Source of the DNA: Pseudomonadota bacterium
GTDB taxonomy: Bacteria; Pseudomonadota; Gammaproteobacteria; Xanthomonadales; Rhodanobacteraceae
Direction: 5' to 3'
NCBI GenBank assembly: GCA_018240565.1
Contig: JAFEFO010000039.1
Coordinates: 1-59,799 of the forward strand
DNA length: 59,799 bases
Part shown: positions 29,529 to 38,880 of the stretch, in pieces
How the letters are laid out: every line of letters starts with the position of its first letter
How positions within the stretch are numbered: the stretch's first letter is position 1
Program-made: the position numbers and the translations under genes
Notes under the pieces: generated by a model
Told to the model about the DNA's origin: nothing
The model's database searches: none
Seen by the model: the letters and a program-made list of their open reading frames with translations, nothing else

Positions 29529-30572
29529 ATGCGCCTTCTTGCCGCCATCTTCAGCGTCATTCTCACGCCAGCCCTCGCGCTGGCGCAGGTGACGGTGCCT
29601 GAGTCGGCGACGACGGCGCCAGTAATCCAGCCGGTCGGCACTGCGCATGCGCACAACGATGCGGGCTTGCTGATGCCACTGTGGGGCACGCCGGACGGCC
29701 GCATCCTGGCACTCGTCGCACTCGGCGGCAGCCATGGCGCTCCGCAGTTGCCGCAAGCACCGCAGATCGGTTCGGCCGCCGACTGGCAGCTCATCGACGT
29801 CACCAATTTCGTTGGCGGCGGCTTGTCCGTGCGCATGGGCAATCATGTCAGCGCGTGGGCGAAATTCGGCAGCGGCATCGCGTTGACGCCGCTCAATTCC
29901 GCCGCCGCCACGATCGGTTGCGGCTCAACCGCATTCGCACCGTATGCCGCGTGTCCGCAGAGCACAGCCACTGCCAACACCGGCGCGATCAGTGTCGGCG
30001 CCGGCGCGGGCAACGATCATTTCAGTGCGGGTGTCGACTATGGCGTTGCCTGGGTGCGGCATTCTTCCGCACCGCTGGCCGGCGCCGCGCAAGCGCCGTG
30101 GGATCTGTTCGCCACCATCGGCAGCCAGGCGCTGCCGACCTTGGCGATTCCGGCGTTGCAATGGGCCGATATCCGCGACGCCGGCATCGGCGCGCGCAGC
30201 CACTGGCGCTGGAACGACGAGCAAAGCCTCGACATCGGTGCCGCGCTCAGCCGCTTGCAGTTCGAGCTGCCGGGCAGCCCGCTGCTGCCGGCGCTCAACC
30301 AGGCCGCCTTGAGTTTCGGCCTGCGCAGCGGCAACTTCAGCGGCACCGTCACCGGCCGCATGCTCGGTCCCGACAACGCGCTCGGCAACGGCCAGAACTG
30401 GACCAGCATCGACCTCGGCATCTCCTGGCGCTCGCCGTGGCGCGGCGTGTTCAGCATCGGCGCGCAGAACCTGTGGTCTTCCGGCACTCCGCCGCTGCTC
30501 GCCGATCCGGTGCGTGAGCCGGATGCCGGCCAGGCGCGCGTGCCCTACGTGCAATACCATCAAGACCTGTAA
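29529..30572 (+). CDS. Unrecognised secreted protein, possibly an outer-membrane barrel
   Basis: 347 residues with a clear signal peptide (MRLLAAIFSVILTPALALAQ). I do not recognise the family. The mature part alternates Gly, Ser, Ala and aromatic residues in short amphipathic stretches (RMGNHVSAWAKFGSGIAL, AALSFGLRSGNFSGTVTGRM, GISWRSPWRGVFSIGAQNLW), which would suit a small beta-barrel. It does not end in the usual C-terminal aromatic (it ends QYHQDL). Two cysteines about 12 residues apart (GCGSTAFAPYAACPQ) could pair. The gene has its own promoter and is followed after 51 bp by a TPR-sulfotransferase on the same strand, so it probably belongs to that block. Confidence 0.6.
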   Translation: MRLLAAIFSVILTPALALAQVTVPESATTAPVIQPVGTAHAHNDAGLLMPLWGTPDGRILALVALGGSHGAPQLPQAPQIGSAADWQLIDVTNFVGGGLSVRMGNHVSAWAKFGSGIALTPLNSAAATIGCGSTAFAPYAACPQSTATANTGAISVGAGAGNDHFSAGVDYGVAWVRHSSAPLAGAAQAPWDLFATIGSQALPTLAIPALQWADIRDAGIGARSHWRWNDEQSLDIGAALSRLQFELPGSPLLPALNQAALSFGLRSGNFSGTVTGRMLGPDNALGNGQNWTSIDLGISWRSPWRGVFSIGAQNLWSSGTPPLLADPVREPDAGQARVPYVQYHQDL

Positions 30573-30623
30573 ATTGGCGGTTTTCGCGTACGCTCGGCGA
30601 TCCGCGTTCGCTGCTGGATTGTC

Positions 30624-32180
30624 ATGACTGAAACTTCCGATCGCCACTGGAACCGCGCCCAGCGTTATCTGGCCGAGGGCAACCTCGACGCGGCGCGCGT
30701 CAAGCTCGAATCCTTCCTCCAGCACAACCCGCGCCATGCACGGGCACAGTTGCTGCTGGCCGACATCGCCTGGGAAGACGACCGCGTACGCGAGTCCGCG
30801 GTGCACGCGCTCGCCGCCGCTGCACTGGTTGCGGACGAACCGGAGGCCATTGTCGATACCGTCGCGGCGCTCATTCGCGCCGGCGAGACCCAGGCCGCCG
30901 CGCGTTGCCTGGATTCACCGTCCAGCGCCGGCGTCCGTTCGGTGCAGGCGCTGGTGCAGATGGCCGAACACCGGTATTTGCTGAACCAGACCGCGCAATC
31001 GCTTGCGCTCTACGACCGCGCCAAATCACTCGGCGCCGACGGCCCGGATTTCCGCTTCCGGCGTGGCGTGCAATTGATCTTCAATGGCCGCATCGACGAG
31101 GCCGAAGGCGAATTCCGCGAAACCGTGCGCCGCGACCCGACCTATGGCCGCGCCTGGCAGGAGCTGGCGCGCCTGCGCAAACGCAGCGCGACGGACAACC
31201 ATCTGGCGGGCATGGCAAGCGCGCTGCAACGCGTGGCGCCGGGCAGTTACGAACACGCTTCGATCGAGTTCGCGCGCTACAAGGAACTCGAAGACCTCGG
31301 CCAGATGGACGCGGCCTGGGCAGCGCTCGCCCACGGCAATGCGCTGATGTATGCCCGCCACCGCCACGACCCGGCGAAGACACGCGTCTTGTTCGAAAAC
31401 CTCACGCGCGCCTGCGACGCCCGGTTTCTGCGTCCGGTCGAAGCCGTGCACGCCGGGCCGCAGCCGATCTTCATCATCGGCATGCCGCGCTCGGGCACCA
31501 CCGTGCTCGATCGCCTGCTCGGCAACCATAGCCAGGTGCAGTCCGTGGGCGAACTGGACGACTTCGCGTTCCAACTGCGCTGGACGGCCAACCACCGCGT
31601 GACGCTCGATGCAACGATCATCGAACGCTTGCCGCAACTGGATTTTGCCCTGCTCGGCCGCCGCTATCTCGAGCAGACCCAGTGGCGCGCCGCCGGCCGA
31701 CCGTTCTACACCGACAAGCTGCCGCGCAACTGGATGTTGGCCGGTCTCATCGCCAAGGCCTTGCCGCAGGCGCGCATCCTGCACCTGGTGCGCGATCCGA
31801 TGGATGTGTGCTTTTCCAACTTCCGCGCCCTGTTCGCCGATGCCTTCGCGCACATCTACGACCTCGACGCGCTGGCCTCCCACTATCGCATCTACCGGCA
31901 CACGCTGGCGCACTGGCAGGCGGCAATGCCGGGCCGCATCCTCGATGTCGCCTACGCTGACCTGGTCGCCGATCCGGATGCCACCCTGCGCCATGTGCTC
32001 GATTTCTGCGGCCTGCCGTGGGAAGCCGGATGCGCCGACCTGACCCGCAACCGCAGCGCCGTGTCCACCCTGAGCGCGGTGCAGGTGCGCGAGCCGATCC
32101 ACAAGCGCTTCGTCGATTCCTGGCGGCGCTACGAAGCGCAACTGGCGCCATTGGCGCGTGCCCTGGCATTGCCGGACTGA
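30624..32180 (+). CDS. TPR-sulfotransferase 1
   Basis: 518 residues. The N-terminal half (about 1-260) is a run of TPR helices (AQRYLAEGNLDAARVKLESF, FRRGVQLIFNGRIDEAEGEF). The C-terminal half is a sulfotransferase fold. The PAPS 5'-phosphosulfate loop is FIIGMPRSGTTVLDRLLGNH, and the 3'-phosphate strand is ILHLVRDPMDVCFSNFR. A TDKLPRNWMLAGLIAKALPQ segment is shared with its neighbours. No membrane segment or signal peptide is visible, so it should act in the cytoplasm. The substrate is unknown; the TPR half suggests it docks a protein or peptide. It follows a secreted protein gene and precedes a TonB-dependent receptor. Confidence 0.9.
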   Translation: MTETSDRHWNRAQRYLAEGNLDAARVKLESFLQHNPRHARAQLLLADIAWEDDRVRESAVHALAAAALVADEPEAIVDTVAALIRAGETQAAARCLDSPSSAGVRSVQALVQMAEHRYLLNQTAQSLALYDRAKSLGADGPDFRFRRGVQLIFNGRIDEAEGEFRETVRRDPTYGRAWQELARLRKRSATDNHLAGMASALQRVAPGSYEHASIEFARYKELEDLGQMDAAWAALAHGNALMYARHRHDPAKTRVLFENLTRACDARFLRPVEAVHAGPQPIFIIGMPRSGTTVLDRLLGNHSQVQSVGELDDFAFQLRWTANHRVTLDATIIERLPQLDFALLGRRYLEQTQWRAAGRPFYTDKLPRNWMLAGLIAKALPQARILHLVRDPMDVCFSNFRALFADAFAHIYDLDALASHYRIYRHTLAHWQAAMPGRILDVAYADLVADPDATLRHVLDFCGLPWEAGCADLTRNRSAVSTLSAVQVREPIHKRFVDSWRRYEAQLAPLARALALPD

Positions 32181-32249
32181 ACACGGTCGCCGGCGCCTGG
32201 CAAACGCCCGTTTCAACCCACTACTTGCGTATTTTCAATGCCTTGCGGC

Positions 32250-32269
32250 GGAATCCGCGCGGGGATTCC
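32250..32269 (+). other. Short hairpin upstream of the receptor gene
   Basis: GGAATCC (32250-32256) pairs with GGATTCC (32263-32269) around a 6-nt loop. It is in the 212-bp gap between the first sulfotransferase and the receptor and has no following T tract. It may be a weak stop or part of the receptor leader. Confidence 0.35.
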
Positions 32270-32361
32270 CATGTTAAGCAAATGTTGCTACTATCGACCG
32301 CTGCCAAGGCCTTAGTTGTGCCATTTTTGGCTGTTTTCCAGGAAGGATTTGTCCCCGAAAC

Positions 32362-32373
32362 GTTGTATACAAC
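32362..32373. promoter_or_regulatory. Operator-like palindrome upstream of the TonB-dependent receptor
   Basis: GTTGTATACAAC is a perfect 12-bp palindrome 19 bp before the receptor ATG, in an AT-rich stretch. It does not match a Fur box. A repressor here would sit at or just after the transcription start, or it could act on the leader RNA. Confidence 0.5.
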
Positions 32374-32392
32374 CCTGACGTTGGAGAGTGTA

Positions 32393-35300
32393 ATGAGACT
32401 CGACGTGAATAAGCTTTCATCGGCGGTTCGCCTGGCGTTGACGCTGGGCGCGGTGGCCGCCGCCGGAACCCTGACGGCGAATGCCCAGGATACCGGCACT
32501 ACCACCAGTACCAATACCAATCAGAAGAGCCAGGCCCTCGAGACCATCGTGGTCACCGGCTCGAACATCCGCCGCGTGGACATCGAAACGTCCAACCCGG
32601 TCATCACCCTTGATGCCGCAGCCATCCAGAACACCGGCAAGCTGACCCTCGGCGACGTGGTGCAGAGCCTGCCCGCCAACATGATGGGCACCAACCCGCA
32701 GGTCAACAACGGCGGCGGCAGCGGTTCGGCCACCATCAACCTGCGCGGCATCGGCTCACGCCGTACCCTGTTGCTGATCGACGGTCACTCCGCGGTCAAC
32801 AACGACATCGACGCGATTCCGATTTCCGCGGTCGAGCGCATCGAAATCCTGACCTCCGGCGCCTCCGCGGTGTACGGCTCGGCGGCGATCGGCGGCGTGG
32901 TCAACGTCATCCTGAAGAAGAACTACCAGGGCGCCGAGTTCTCGGCCGACTACGGTATTTCCGACCATGACGACGGCCAGCGCAAGGGCTATCACTTCCT
33001 GTTCGGCCAGACGTCCGACAAGGGCAGCATCATGGCCGGCATCGACTACAACAAGCAGGACAGCGTGCTGCAGTCGCACCGCGCGTTCTCGCACGACGCC
33101 AAGTCCCTGTACGGCCGCGGCGCGGGCGTGACGGCCGGCGGTTCGCCGATCGGCGCGATCGCCCCGCCGACCAACCCGGCGAACGTAGCACCGGGCGGCT
33201 CGACTTTCGGCCCGAATGGCCGCATCACCATTCCCAAGTCCAGCCCGTATTACGCCCAGTATGGATGCACGTCTCTCGCACGCAATCCGAACGCCAGCGG
33301 CGCGAACGCCGCCACCGACTACCACTGCTTCCGCAACAACGCCAACGCGAATGGTCCGTCGGACAAATTCAACTACGCGGCCGTCAACCTGCTGATGACC
33401 CCGCAGGAGCGCACCAACCTGTTCCTCAATGGCACCTACCATCTGACGGACAGCGTCGACGTCTACGCAACCGGCTACCACAACAAGACGCAGTCGGGCT
33501 TCCAGCTCGCACCAGCGCTGTTGGGCACGGACTACGGCGCGTCGATCTCGCAATACAACATGTACAACCCGTTCGGCGTCAGCTTCGTGCCGGGTGGCAA
33601 CAATTTCCGCCTGCGTCTGGTGGCGGCCGGCCCGCGCGCCTTCCGCTCCAACAACACGACCGACCAGTTCAGCTTCGGCTTCAAGGGTCACTTCAACATC
33701 ATCAACCAGGACTGGAACTGGGAACTGGGCACTGACTACGGTCACGTGTCTTCCGTCGGCACCACGCTGGGTCTTCCCAACACGGCCAAGCTGAACGTGG
33801 CCATGGGCCCGTCCATGCTCGTCAACGGCACGCCAACCTGCGTGACCACGCCGGGCGTTGCCTCCACGGCCATCGCCGGTTGCGTGCCGTTCAATCCGTT
33901 CAACCCGTACACGGCCGACCAAAAGGCGATTCTCGCCACCATCGCGTCGCCGGCCATCACCAACACCTGGTCGCTCGAACGCGTCCACCGCCTGGACTTC
34001 AACGGCGGCCTGTTCGACCTGCCCGCCGGTACCGTGCAGCTCGCCATTGGCGGCAACTACCGCAAGGAATACGTCAACAACACCGTTGCGGCCGACCTGA
34101 CGATCAACCCGGCCACCGGCAACTGTACGCTGGGCAGCCAGTGCTCCTCGCACCTGAACGGCGGCTACAACGTCAAGGAAGCCTACGGCGAGTTGTTCAT
34201 CCCGGTTCTCAAGGACCTGCCGTTCGTCAATTCGTTGAACGTCACCCTGAGCGACCGCTACTCCAAGTACAGCCTGTTCGGCAGCACCAACAATCCGGCC
34301 ATCGGCGTGGAGTTCAAGCCGATCGAAGACCTGTTGTTGCGCGGCAACTACAACAAGGTGTTCCGCGCTCCGACCATCGCTGACGTCTTCGGCGCACCGG
34401 TCAACGATGCACCGGGCCTGAAGACCGATCCGTGCAACTACTCCGGCGCCACCAACCCGAACGCCAGCAACCCGGCGTGCCAGTACGTACCGGCCACGGG
34501 CGGCTTCCAGAACGAGTACACGGTCAGCGGCCAGCAGATCAAGGCCATCCAGTCCGGTTCGCAGTACGCCGGCTTCCCGATCAAGCCGGAAAACGGCTCG
34601 ACGTTCAACTGGGGCTTCGTCTACTCGCCGCACTGGGTCGAGGGCCTCTCGCTCAGCGCCGACCTGTGGCGCATCAAGCTTGAGAACACCATTACCACGG
34701 TCGGTGCGCAGCAGGTGCTCATCAGCTGCTTCGTCGGTGCCACCGCCTACTGCCCGCTGCTGCATCGCATCCAGAGCGGCGACCAGGCCGGCCAGATCAG
34801 CTACATCCAGGAACCGACGGGCAACCTCGGCCGCCTCGATACCAAGGGTCTGGATCTGTCCGCCAAGTACCGCCTGCCGCAGTTCGGCTTCGGCCAGTTC
34901 TCGGTCGGCATCGACGCCACCTATCTGGCGCAGTACAACCAGAACGTGGCCCCGGGCATCAGCGACCTCGTGTACCACAACGCCGGCCACATCCTGCCGT
35001 ACCTGAGTGCTCCGGAATCGTCCTGCCCGAGCGCGCCGTCCGGCATTTGCACCTTCCCGCGCTGGCGTGCCCTGGCGTCGATCAACTGGAACATGGGTCC
35101 GTGGGATGCGTCGTGGCGCATGCGCTATATCGGCAAGACCACCCTGGGTTCGGCTCGCGCCGACGAGGACGTCTTCCCGGCCGGCCAGTGCTACTACGCG
35201 CAGTTCGGCAAGGATTGCACGCTGCACGGCTTCAAGCTGAAGTACGGCGCACGCACGTACAACGACGTACAGGTCGGCTACAACATCGAACCGCTCAACA

Positions 35301-35446
35301 CGCGCGTCGATGTGGGTATCGACAACGTGGGCGACGTGCAGCCGCCGTTCCTGTGGGCGAACAACTCGCTCAACGGCAACACCGATACGGCAACGTTCGA
35401 CACGCTGGGCCGCTACTACTGGGCACGCGTGACCGTGAAGTTCTGA
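32393..35446 (+). CDS. TonB-dependent outer-membrane receptor
   Basis: 1017 residues. Signal peptide (ending near TLTANA), then a TonB-box-like LETIVVTGSNIRR and a plug domain with LGDVVQSLPANMMGTNPQ, INLRGIGSRRTLLLIDGH, IPISAVERIEILTSGASAVY and GSAAIGGVVNVILKKNYQGA. A 22-strand-type barrel ends YYWARVTVKF with the terminal Phe expected for outer-membrane assembly. It belongs to the large group of xanthomonad and caulobacterial receptors that start with VTGSNI(R/K); these import oligosaccharides or peptides rather than ferric siderophores alone. No AraC, FecR or hydrolase partner is adjacent. Instead it is flanked by four sulfotransferases. The start ATG 32393 has GGAGAG at 32383-32388; the longer open frame from 32018 runs into the previous gene. 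Confidence 0.95.
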   Translation: MRLDVNKLSSAVRLALTLGAVAAAGTLTANAQDTGTTTSTNTNQKSQALETIVVTGSNIRRVDIETSNPVITLDAAAIQNTGKLTLGDVVQSLPANMMGTNPQVNNGGGSGSATINLRGIGSRRTLLLIDGHSAVNNDIDAIPISAVERIEILTSGASAVYGSAAIGGVVNVILKKNYQGAEFSADYGISDHDDGQRKGYHFLFGQTSDKGSIMAGIDYNKQDSVLQSHRAFSHDAKSLYGRGAGVTAGGSPIGAIAPPTNPANVAPGGSTFGPNGRITIPKSSPYYAQYGCTSLARNPNASGANAATDYHCFRNNANANGPSDKFNYAAVNLLMTPQERTNLFLNGTYHLTDSVDVYATGYHNKTQSGFQLAPALLGTDYGASISQYNMYNPFGVSFVPGGNNFRLRLVAAGPRAFRSNNTTDQFSFGFKGHFNIINQDWNWELGTDYGHVSSVGTTLGLPNTAKLNVAMGPSMLVNGTPTCVTTPGVASTAIAGCVPFNPFNPYTADQKAILATIASPAITNTWSLERVHRLDFNGGLFDLPAGTVQLAIGGNYRKEYVNNTVAADLTINPATGNCTLGSQCSSHLNGGYNVKEAYGELFIPVLKDLPFVNSLNVTLSDRYSKYSLFGSTNNPAIGVEFKPIEDLLLRGNYNKVFRAPTIADVFGAPVNDAPGLKTDPCNYSGATNPNASNPACQYVPATGGFQNEYTVSGQQIKAIQSGSQYAGFPIKPENGSTFNWGFVYSPHWVEGLSLSADLWRIKLENTITTVGAQQVLISCFVGATAYCPLLHRIQSGDQAGQISYIQEPTGNLGRLDTKGLDLSAKYRLPQFGFGQFSVGIDATYLAQYNQNVAPGISDLVYHNAGHILPYLSAPESSCPSAPSGICTFPRWRALASINWNMGPWDASWRMRYIGKTTLGSARADEDVFPAGQCYYAQFGKDCTLHGFKLKYGARTYNDVQVGYNIEPLNTRVDVGIDNVGDVQPPFLWANNSLNGNTDTATFDTLGRYYWARVTVKF

Positions 35447-35477
35447 TCGAACCGGTCAAGCAAACAGCGTAAACTCA

Positions 35478-35511
35478 AGGGCCGCGCGAGAAATCGCGCG
35501 GCCCTTTTTTT
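35478..35511 (+). terminator. Strong intrinsic terminator after the receptor gene
   Basis: An 11-bp perfect GC-rich stem (35478-35488 with 35495-35505), 6-nt loop, and a run of seven T (35505-35511). It is the clearest terminator in the window. It ends only 15 bp before the ATG of the next sulfotransferase. Confidence 0.92.
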
Positions 35512-35526
35512 GCCTCGGTGTTTGCG

Positions 35527-37353
35527 ATGGACGAATTGGCGATCTTCACGAACATCGGGACGGCGCTCAACGGTGGCGATCCGACCGAGGCCGAACGCCT
35601 GTCCCGCGACGTTCTGGCCAGGACTCCGGACCATGTCGATGCGCTGCTGGCCCTGGCGCTGAGCCTGCACGCACAATATCGAACCGATGAGGCGCTGGGT
35701 GCACTGTCCCGCCTCACCCAGATCCAGCCCGACAGCGGCGTGCACTGGAGCAACTACGCCAAAATACTTGCCGAAGCCGGCCACGCGGAGGAATCCGAAG
35801 CAGCCTGGCGCCGCGCGATGGCCTGCGATCCGGACGATCCCGAACCGCGCATCCAACTCGGCCAGATGCTCGTCGCGCGCAAGGAATACGCCGCTGCGCG
35901 CGACATGCTGCTCGACGCCTTCGAGCGCGACCGCGAAGCGCCGCGCGCACGCATCCTCGCCGCGCGCGCCTGCGCGCTGGCTCTGGATTTTCGCGGCTGC
36001 GAGGACCTGCTCGCCGCATGGCGTACGTGGTTGCCACTGGACGAGGCCGCATTGCAGGTTGAGCTGGCGCGCTACCTGCTTTTGCTGGCGGACGCACCGG
36101 GAGCGCAATTCGCGCTGCAGGAACTGCTGGCACGCGAACCGGACGTTGCCGATGCGCGCATCCTGCTGGCCCGGGTGGAAGAGCGCCTGAATTTGCTCGA
36201 CGAAGCGCAAGCGGTGCTGCAACCGCTCGATGCGATGGCGTTGAGCGAACCCGTGCGCCGTCAGGTGAACAGTACCCGCGCACTGCTGGCCCTGCGTCAG
36301 GGCGATCCCGGTCGCGCGCGCACCCTGCTGGAGCAATCCGGCCCCACGCAGGACGCGGACTATCCGTACTGGTTCGAGCTGGCCAGCGTCTGCGACAAAC
36401 TCGGCGACGCGGCGGCGGCGATGCACGCCCTGGCCGAAGGCCATGCCCGCCAGATCGCCGAATTCCGGCATGCGGCACCGGACATTTTTGCCGCCGACGC
36501 ACTGCCCTTGCCGGGTGCCGTGCGCACGATCACGCCTGAAGAGTTCGCACGCTGGCCGAGCTATCGCGCGCCGGATTCGCGCGACTCGCCGATCATCGTG
36601 GTCGGATTTCCGCGTTCCGGCACGACCTTGCTCGAACAGATGCTGGATGCGCATCCGCGCCTGCAATCGATGGACGAGACGCCGTTCTTCGAACGCCTCG
36701 CCGGCAAGTTGCGTGCGCACGATCCGCGCATCCTCGATGACCTTTCCGTGCTGCGCCAGTACGATTGCGACGAATTGCGCAAGCGCTATTTCCTGCTCAC
36801 CGCCGAGCGCATCGCACGCCGCGCGGACACGCAGCTCGTCGACAAGAATCCGCTCAACATGCTGTGGCTGCCGATGATTTACCGCCTGTTCCCGGCGGCC
36901 AAGTTCATCCTGTGCGTGCGCCATCCCTGCGACGTCATTTTGTCGTGCTACATGCAGAATTTCCGCTCCGCCGTGCTCGGCGCGGCCTGCGAAAACCTCG
37001 AACGCCTGGCGCGCGCTTACGTGCAGGCGATGCACACCTGGTTGCAACATGCGTCCGTCATCCAGCCCGATGTCCTGGTCTCGCGTTACGAGGATCTGGT
37101 TGCCGATACGCCGGCGCAAACCCGGCGCATTGCAAATCATCTCGATCTCGACGACGCGACGCCGATGTTGCGCTTCGATGCGCACGCGCGCGAAAAAGTG
37201 CACATCACGACGCCCAGTTACAGCCAGGTGATCGAGCCGGTGAACGCGCGCGCGCTGGGTCGCTGGCAGCGCTACCGCGAATGGTTCGAGCCGGTGCTGC
37301 CGATTCTGCAACCCATGCTCGACCACTGGGGCTATTCAACCGACCGGGCCTGA
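35527..37353 (+). CDS. TPR-sulfotransferase 2
   Basis: 608 residues. A long TPR half (about 1-330, for example HWSNYAKILAEAGHAEESEA and RILAARACALALDFRGCEDL) is followed by a sulfotransferase domain: IIVVGFPRSGTTLLEQMLDA (PAPS loop near residue 357), LVDKNPLNMLWLPMIYRLFP, KFILCVRHPCDVILSCYMQN (3'-phosphate strand) and HITTPSYSQVIEPVNARALG near the end. It is the longest of the four paralogs. ATG 35527 has no ribosome-binding site and lies 15 bp after the receptor terminator, so expression must come from read-through or a promoter overlapping the terminator. It ends tail-to-tail with sulfotransferase 3, 6 bp apart. Confidence 0.9.
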   Translation: MDELAIFTNIGTALNGGDPTEAERLSRDVLARTPDHVDALLALALSLHAQYRTDEALGALSRLTQIQPDSGVHWSNYAKILAEAGHAEESEAAWRRAMACDPDDPEPRIQLGQMLVARKEYAAARDMLLDAFERDREAPRARILAARACALALDFRGCEDLLAAWRTWLPLDEAALQVELARYLLLLADAPGAQFALQELLAREPDVADARILLARVEERLNLLDEAQAVLQPLDAMALSEPVRRQVNSTRALLALRQGDPGRARTLLEQSGPTQDADYPYWFELASVCDKLGDAAAAMHALAEGHARQIAEFRHAAPDIFAADALPLPGAVRTITPEEFARWPSYRAPDSRDSPIIVVGFPRSGTTLLEQMLDAHPRLQSMDETPFFERLAGKLRAHDPRILDDLSVLRQYDCDELRKRYFLLTAERIARRADTQLVDKNPLNMLWLPMIYRLFPAAKFILCVRHPCDVILSCYMQNFRSAVLGAACENLERLARAYVQAMHTWLQHASVIQPDVLVSRYEDLVADTPAQTRRIANHLDLDDATPMLRFDAHAREKVHITTPSYSQVIEPVNARALGRWQRYREWFEPVLPILQPMLDHWGYSTDRA

Positions 37354-37359
37354 GCGCCG

Positions 37360-38880
37360 TCAGGTGGCCGTGATCTTCTCCAGCTCCGGCACGAACGGCG
37401 CGTAGTGGCGCCAGCGCCCGATCGAACGCGTGTACACCGGCTGGCGCGCCTGCCACAGGCTGGCCGTACCGATCGCATCCGTGGCCGCTTGCGCCTGCGA
37501 CACCGGCCCCGCAGGCACGCCGATCCACTCTGCCAGACGTGCGATCTGCGCTTGCGGCTGCGCGGCCAGGTCCTCGTAACGCAATTCACGAATCGCCTGC
37601 GGATAGCGCTCGCGCCAGTGCGCCATCAGCCGTTCGCTGTCGCGCATCACCCGTGCCATATCGGCGAAATCGTAGGCGTAGCCCTGCACGTCTTCATGGA
37701 AGTACTGCGCCCACAGCGACAACGCCGTGTCGCGCGCGTCGCGCCGGCAATGCACGATGCGCGCATTCGGAAACAGCGCGAGCATCAGGTCGACGTAGCG
37801 GAAGTTCAGCGGTTGCTTGTCGATGAAAAACCGCGTGTCGCCCGCATCGTCCTGCAGCAGCTGCGCCGCATAAATCGCCGCACAGCGCTCGAGCACGTCG
37901 CGCGGCGCATTGCCGGCCAGCGCCGGCAATTGCGCAAGCTTCGCCAGCCAGGGCAGTTCGCCGCGGTTGCGCACGCGCGGATGGCGCGCCAGCAATTCGG
38001 CGGCGAGCGTGGTGCCCGAGCGCGGCATGCCGACGATGAACACCGGAACGAAATCCGGCTCGTGCAGGCGACGCGCCTGGGGCCTGGACGCCAGGCGCGA
38101 TTCGACCGCGCGTTGCCAGTTCTTGCGCGACCAGGCGGTGGCCGCGTGCGCGCGCGCATTGGCCTCGCGCCAAGACCCTGCCGCCTGCGCGAAGTCGCCG
38201 ATGTCATCGTGCGCCTTGCCGGCGGCGAACAGCAGCGACGTGCGTGCCGTGTCGGACAAATCCGAACGCGCGAGGCATTCGCGGAACACGCCGAAATCCG
38301 CATGCTTGGCGTCGGCGTAGCGCTGCGCCGACGCCAAGCCAAGCGGAACATGCCAGTCGCAGGCGCGCGCATCGTGTTCGAGCGCAAACGCAAAATCCCC
38401 GCGCGCGCGCTCGAACTCGCCAAGCTGGATTCGCAACATGCCGGCGTAGGCATGCAATCGCGCATCGTCCGCATGCCCTGCCAGGGCCGCATCGGCGATG
38501 CTCGCCGCCGCATGCTTGCGCCCGGCTTCGTCGAGCAATTCGACGGCGCGGATCGCGAGTTCCGCATCGTGCGCACCCTGCGCGAAACAGGTGCGAAGCG
38601 TTTCCGCGGCGGCCGCGCCACGACCCGCTTCGATCAGCATTTCGGCAAGCGTGAACGCCGCCGCGAAATCGCCGGGCGCACGCACCAGCACGTCGCGCAA
38701 CAGCGATTCCGCATCCGCCAGACGTGCGTTCTGGCGATGGATGCCGGCGAGCGCGCGACGCAATTCCAGCGATTGTGGATTTGCGGCAAGGCCGGATTCG
38801 GCATGCCGCAAGGCGGCATTCCATTCACCGCGCAGCACCGACGCGCGCAGATCCGCCAGCGCTTGCGCCTCAGTCGGCAT
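37360..38880 (-). CDS. TPR-sulfotransferase 3
   Basis: 506 residues. TPR-like helices span about 1-265. The sulfotransferase domain starts at FVPVFIVGMPRSGTTLAAEL (PAPS loop 283-292), with FIDKQPLNFRYVDLMLALFP, RIVHCRRDARDTALSLWAQY (3'-phosphate strand) and LWQARQPVYTRSIGRWRHYA. The start (MPTEAQALADLRAS) lies inside the last codons of sulfotransferase 4, an 11-bp overlap, so the two are one transcription unit. Sequence identity to the other three paralogs looks low outside the motifs, which argues for old duplications or different substrates rather than a recent tandem copy. Confidence 0.9.
   Translation of the reverse strand: MPTEAQALADLRASVLRGEWNAALRHAESGLAANPQSLELRRALAGIHRQNARLADAESLLRDVLVRAPGDFAAAFTLAEMLIEAGRGAAAAETLRTCFAQGAHDAELAIRAVELLDEAGRKHAAASIADAALAGHADDARLHAYAGMLRIQLGEFERARGDFAFALEHDARACDWHVPLGLASAQRYADAKHADFGVFRECLARSDLSDTARTSLLFAAGKAHDDIGDFAQAAGSWREANARAHAATAWSRKNWQRAVESRLASRPQARRLHEPDFVPVFIVGMPRSGTTLAAELLARHPRVRNRGELPWLAKLAQLPALAGNAPRDVLERCAAIYAAQLLQDDAGDTRFFIDKQPLNFRYVDLMLALFPNARIVHCRRDARDTALSLWAQYFHEDVQGYAYDFADMARVMRDSERLMAHWRERYPQAIRELRYEDLAAQPQAQIARLAEWIGVPAGPVSQAQAATDAIGTASLWQARQPVYTRSIGRWRHYAPFVPELEKITAT

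Noticed and set aside
32018..32392. In-frame upstream extension of the receptor
   Set aside because: It would overlap the end of sulfotransferase 1 and put 125 polar residues before the signal peptide. ATG 32393 has a good ribosome-binding site.
32340..32392. Fur box upstream of the receptor
   Set aside because: The palindrome GTTGTATACAAC does not fit the GATAAT-type repeats of a Fur site.
32756..35227. 823-codon minus-strand frame inside the TonB-dependent receptor
   Set aside because: It lies wholly within the receptor and has no domain of its own.
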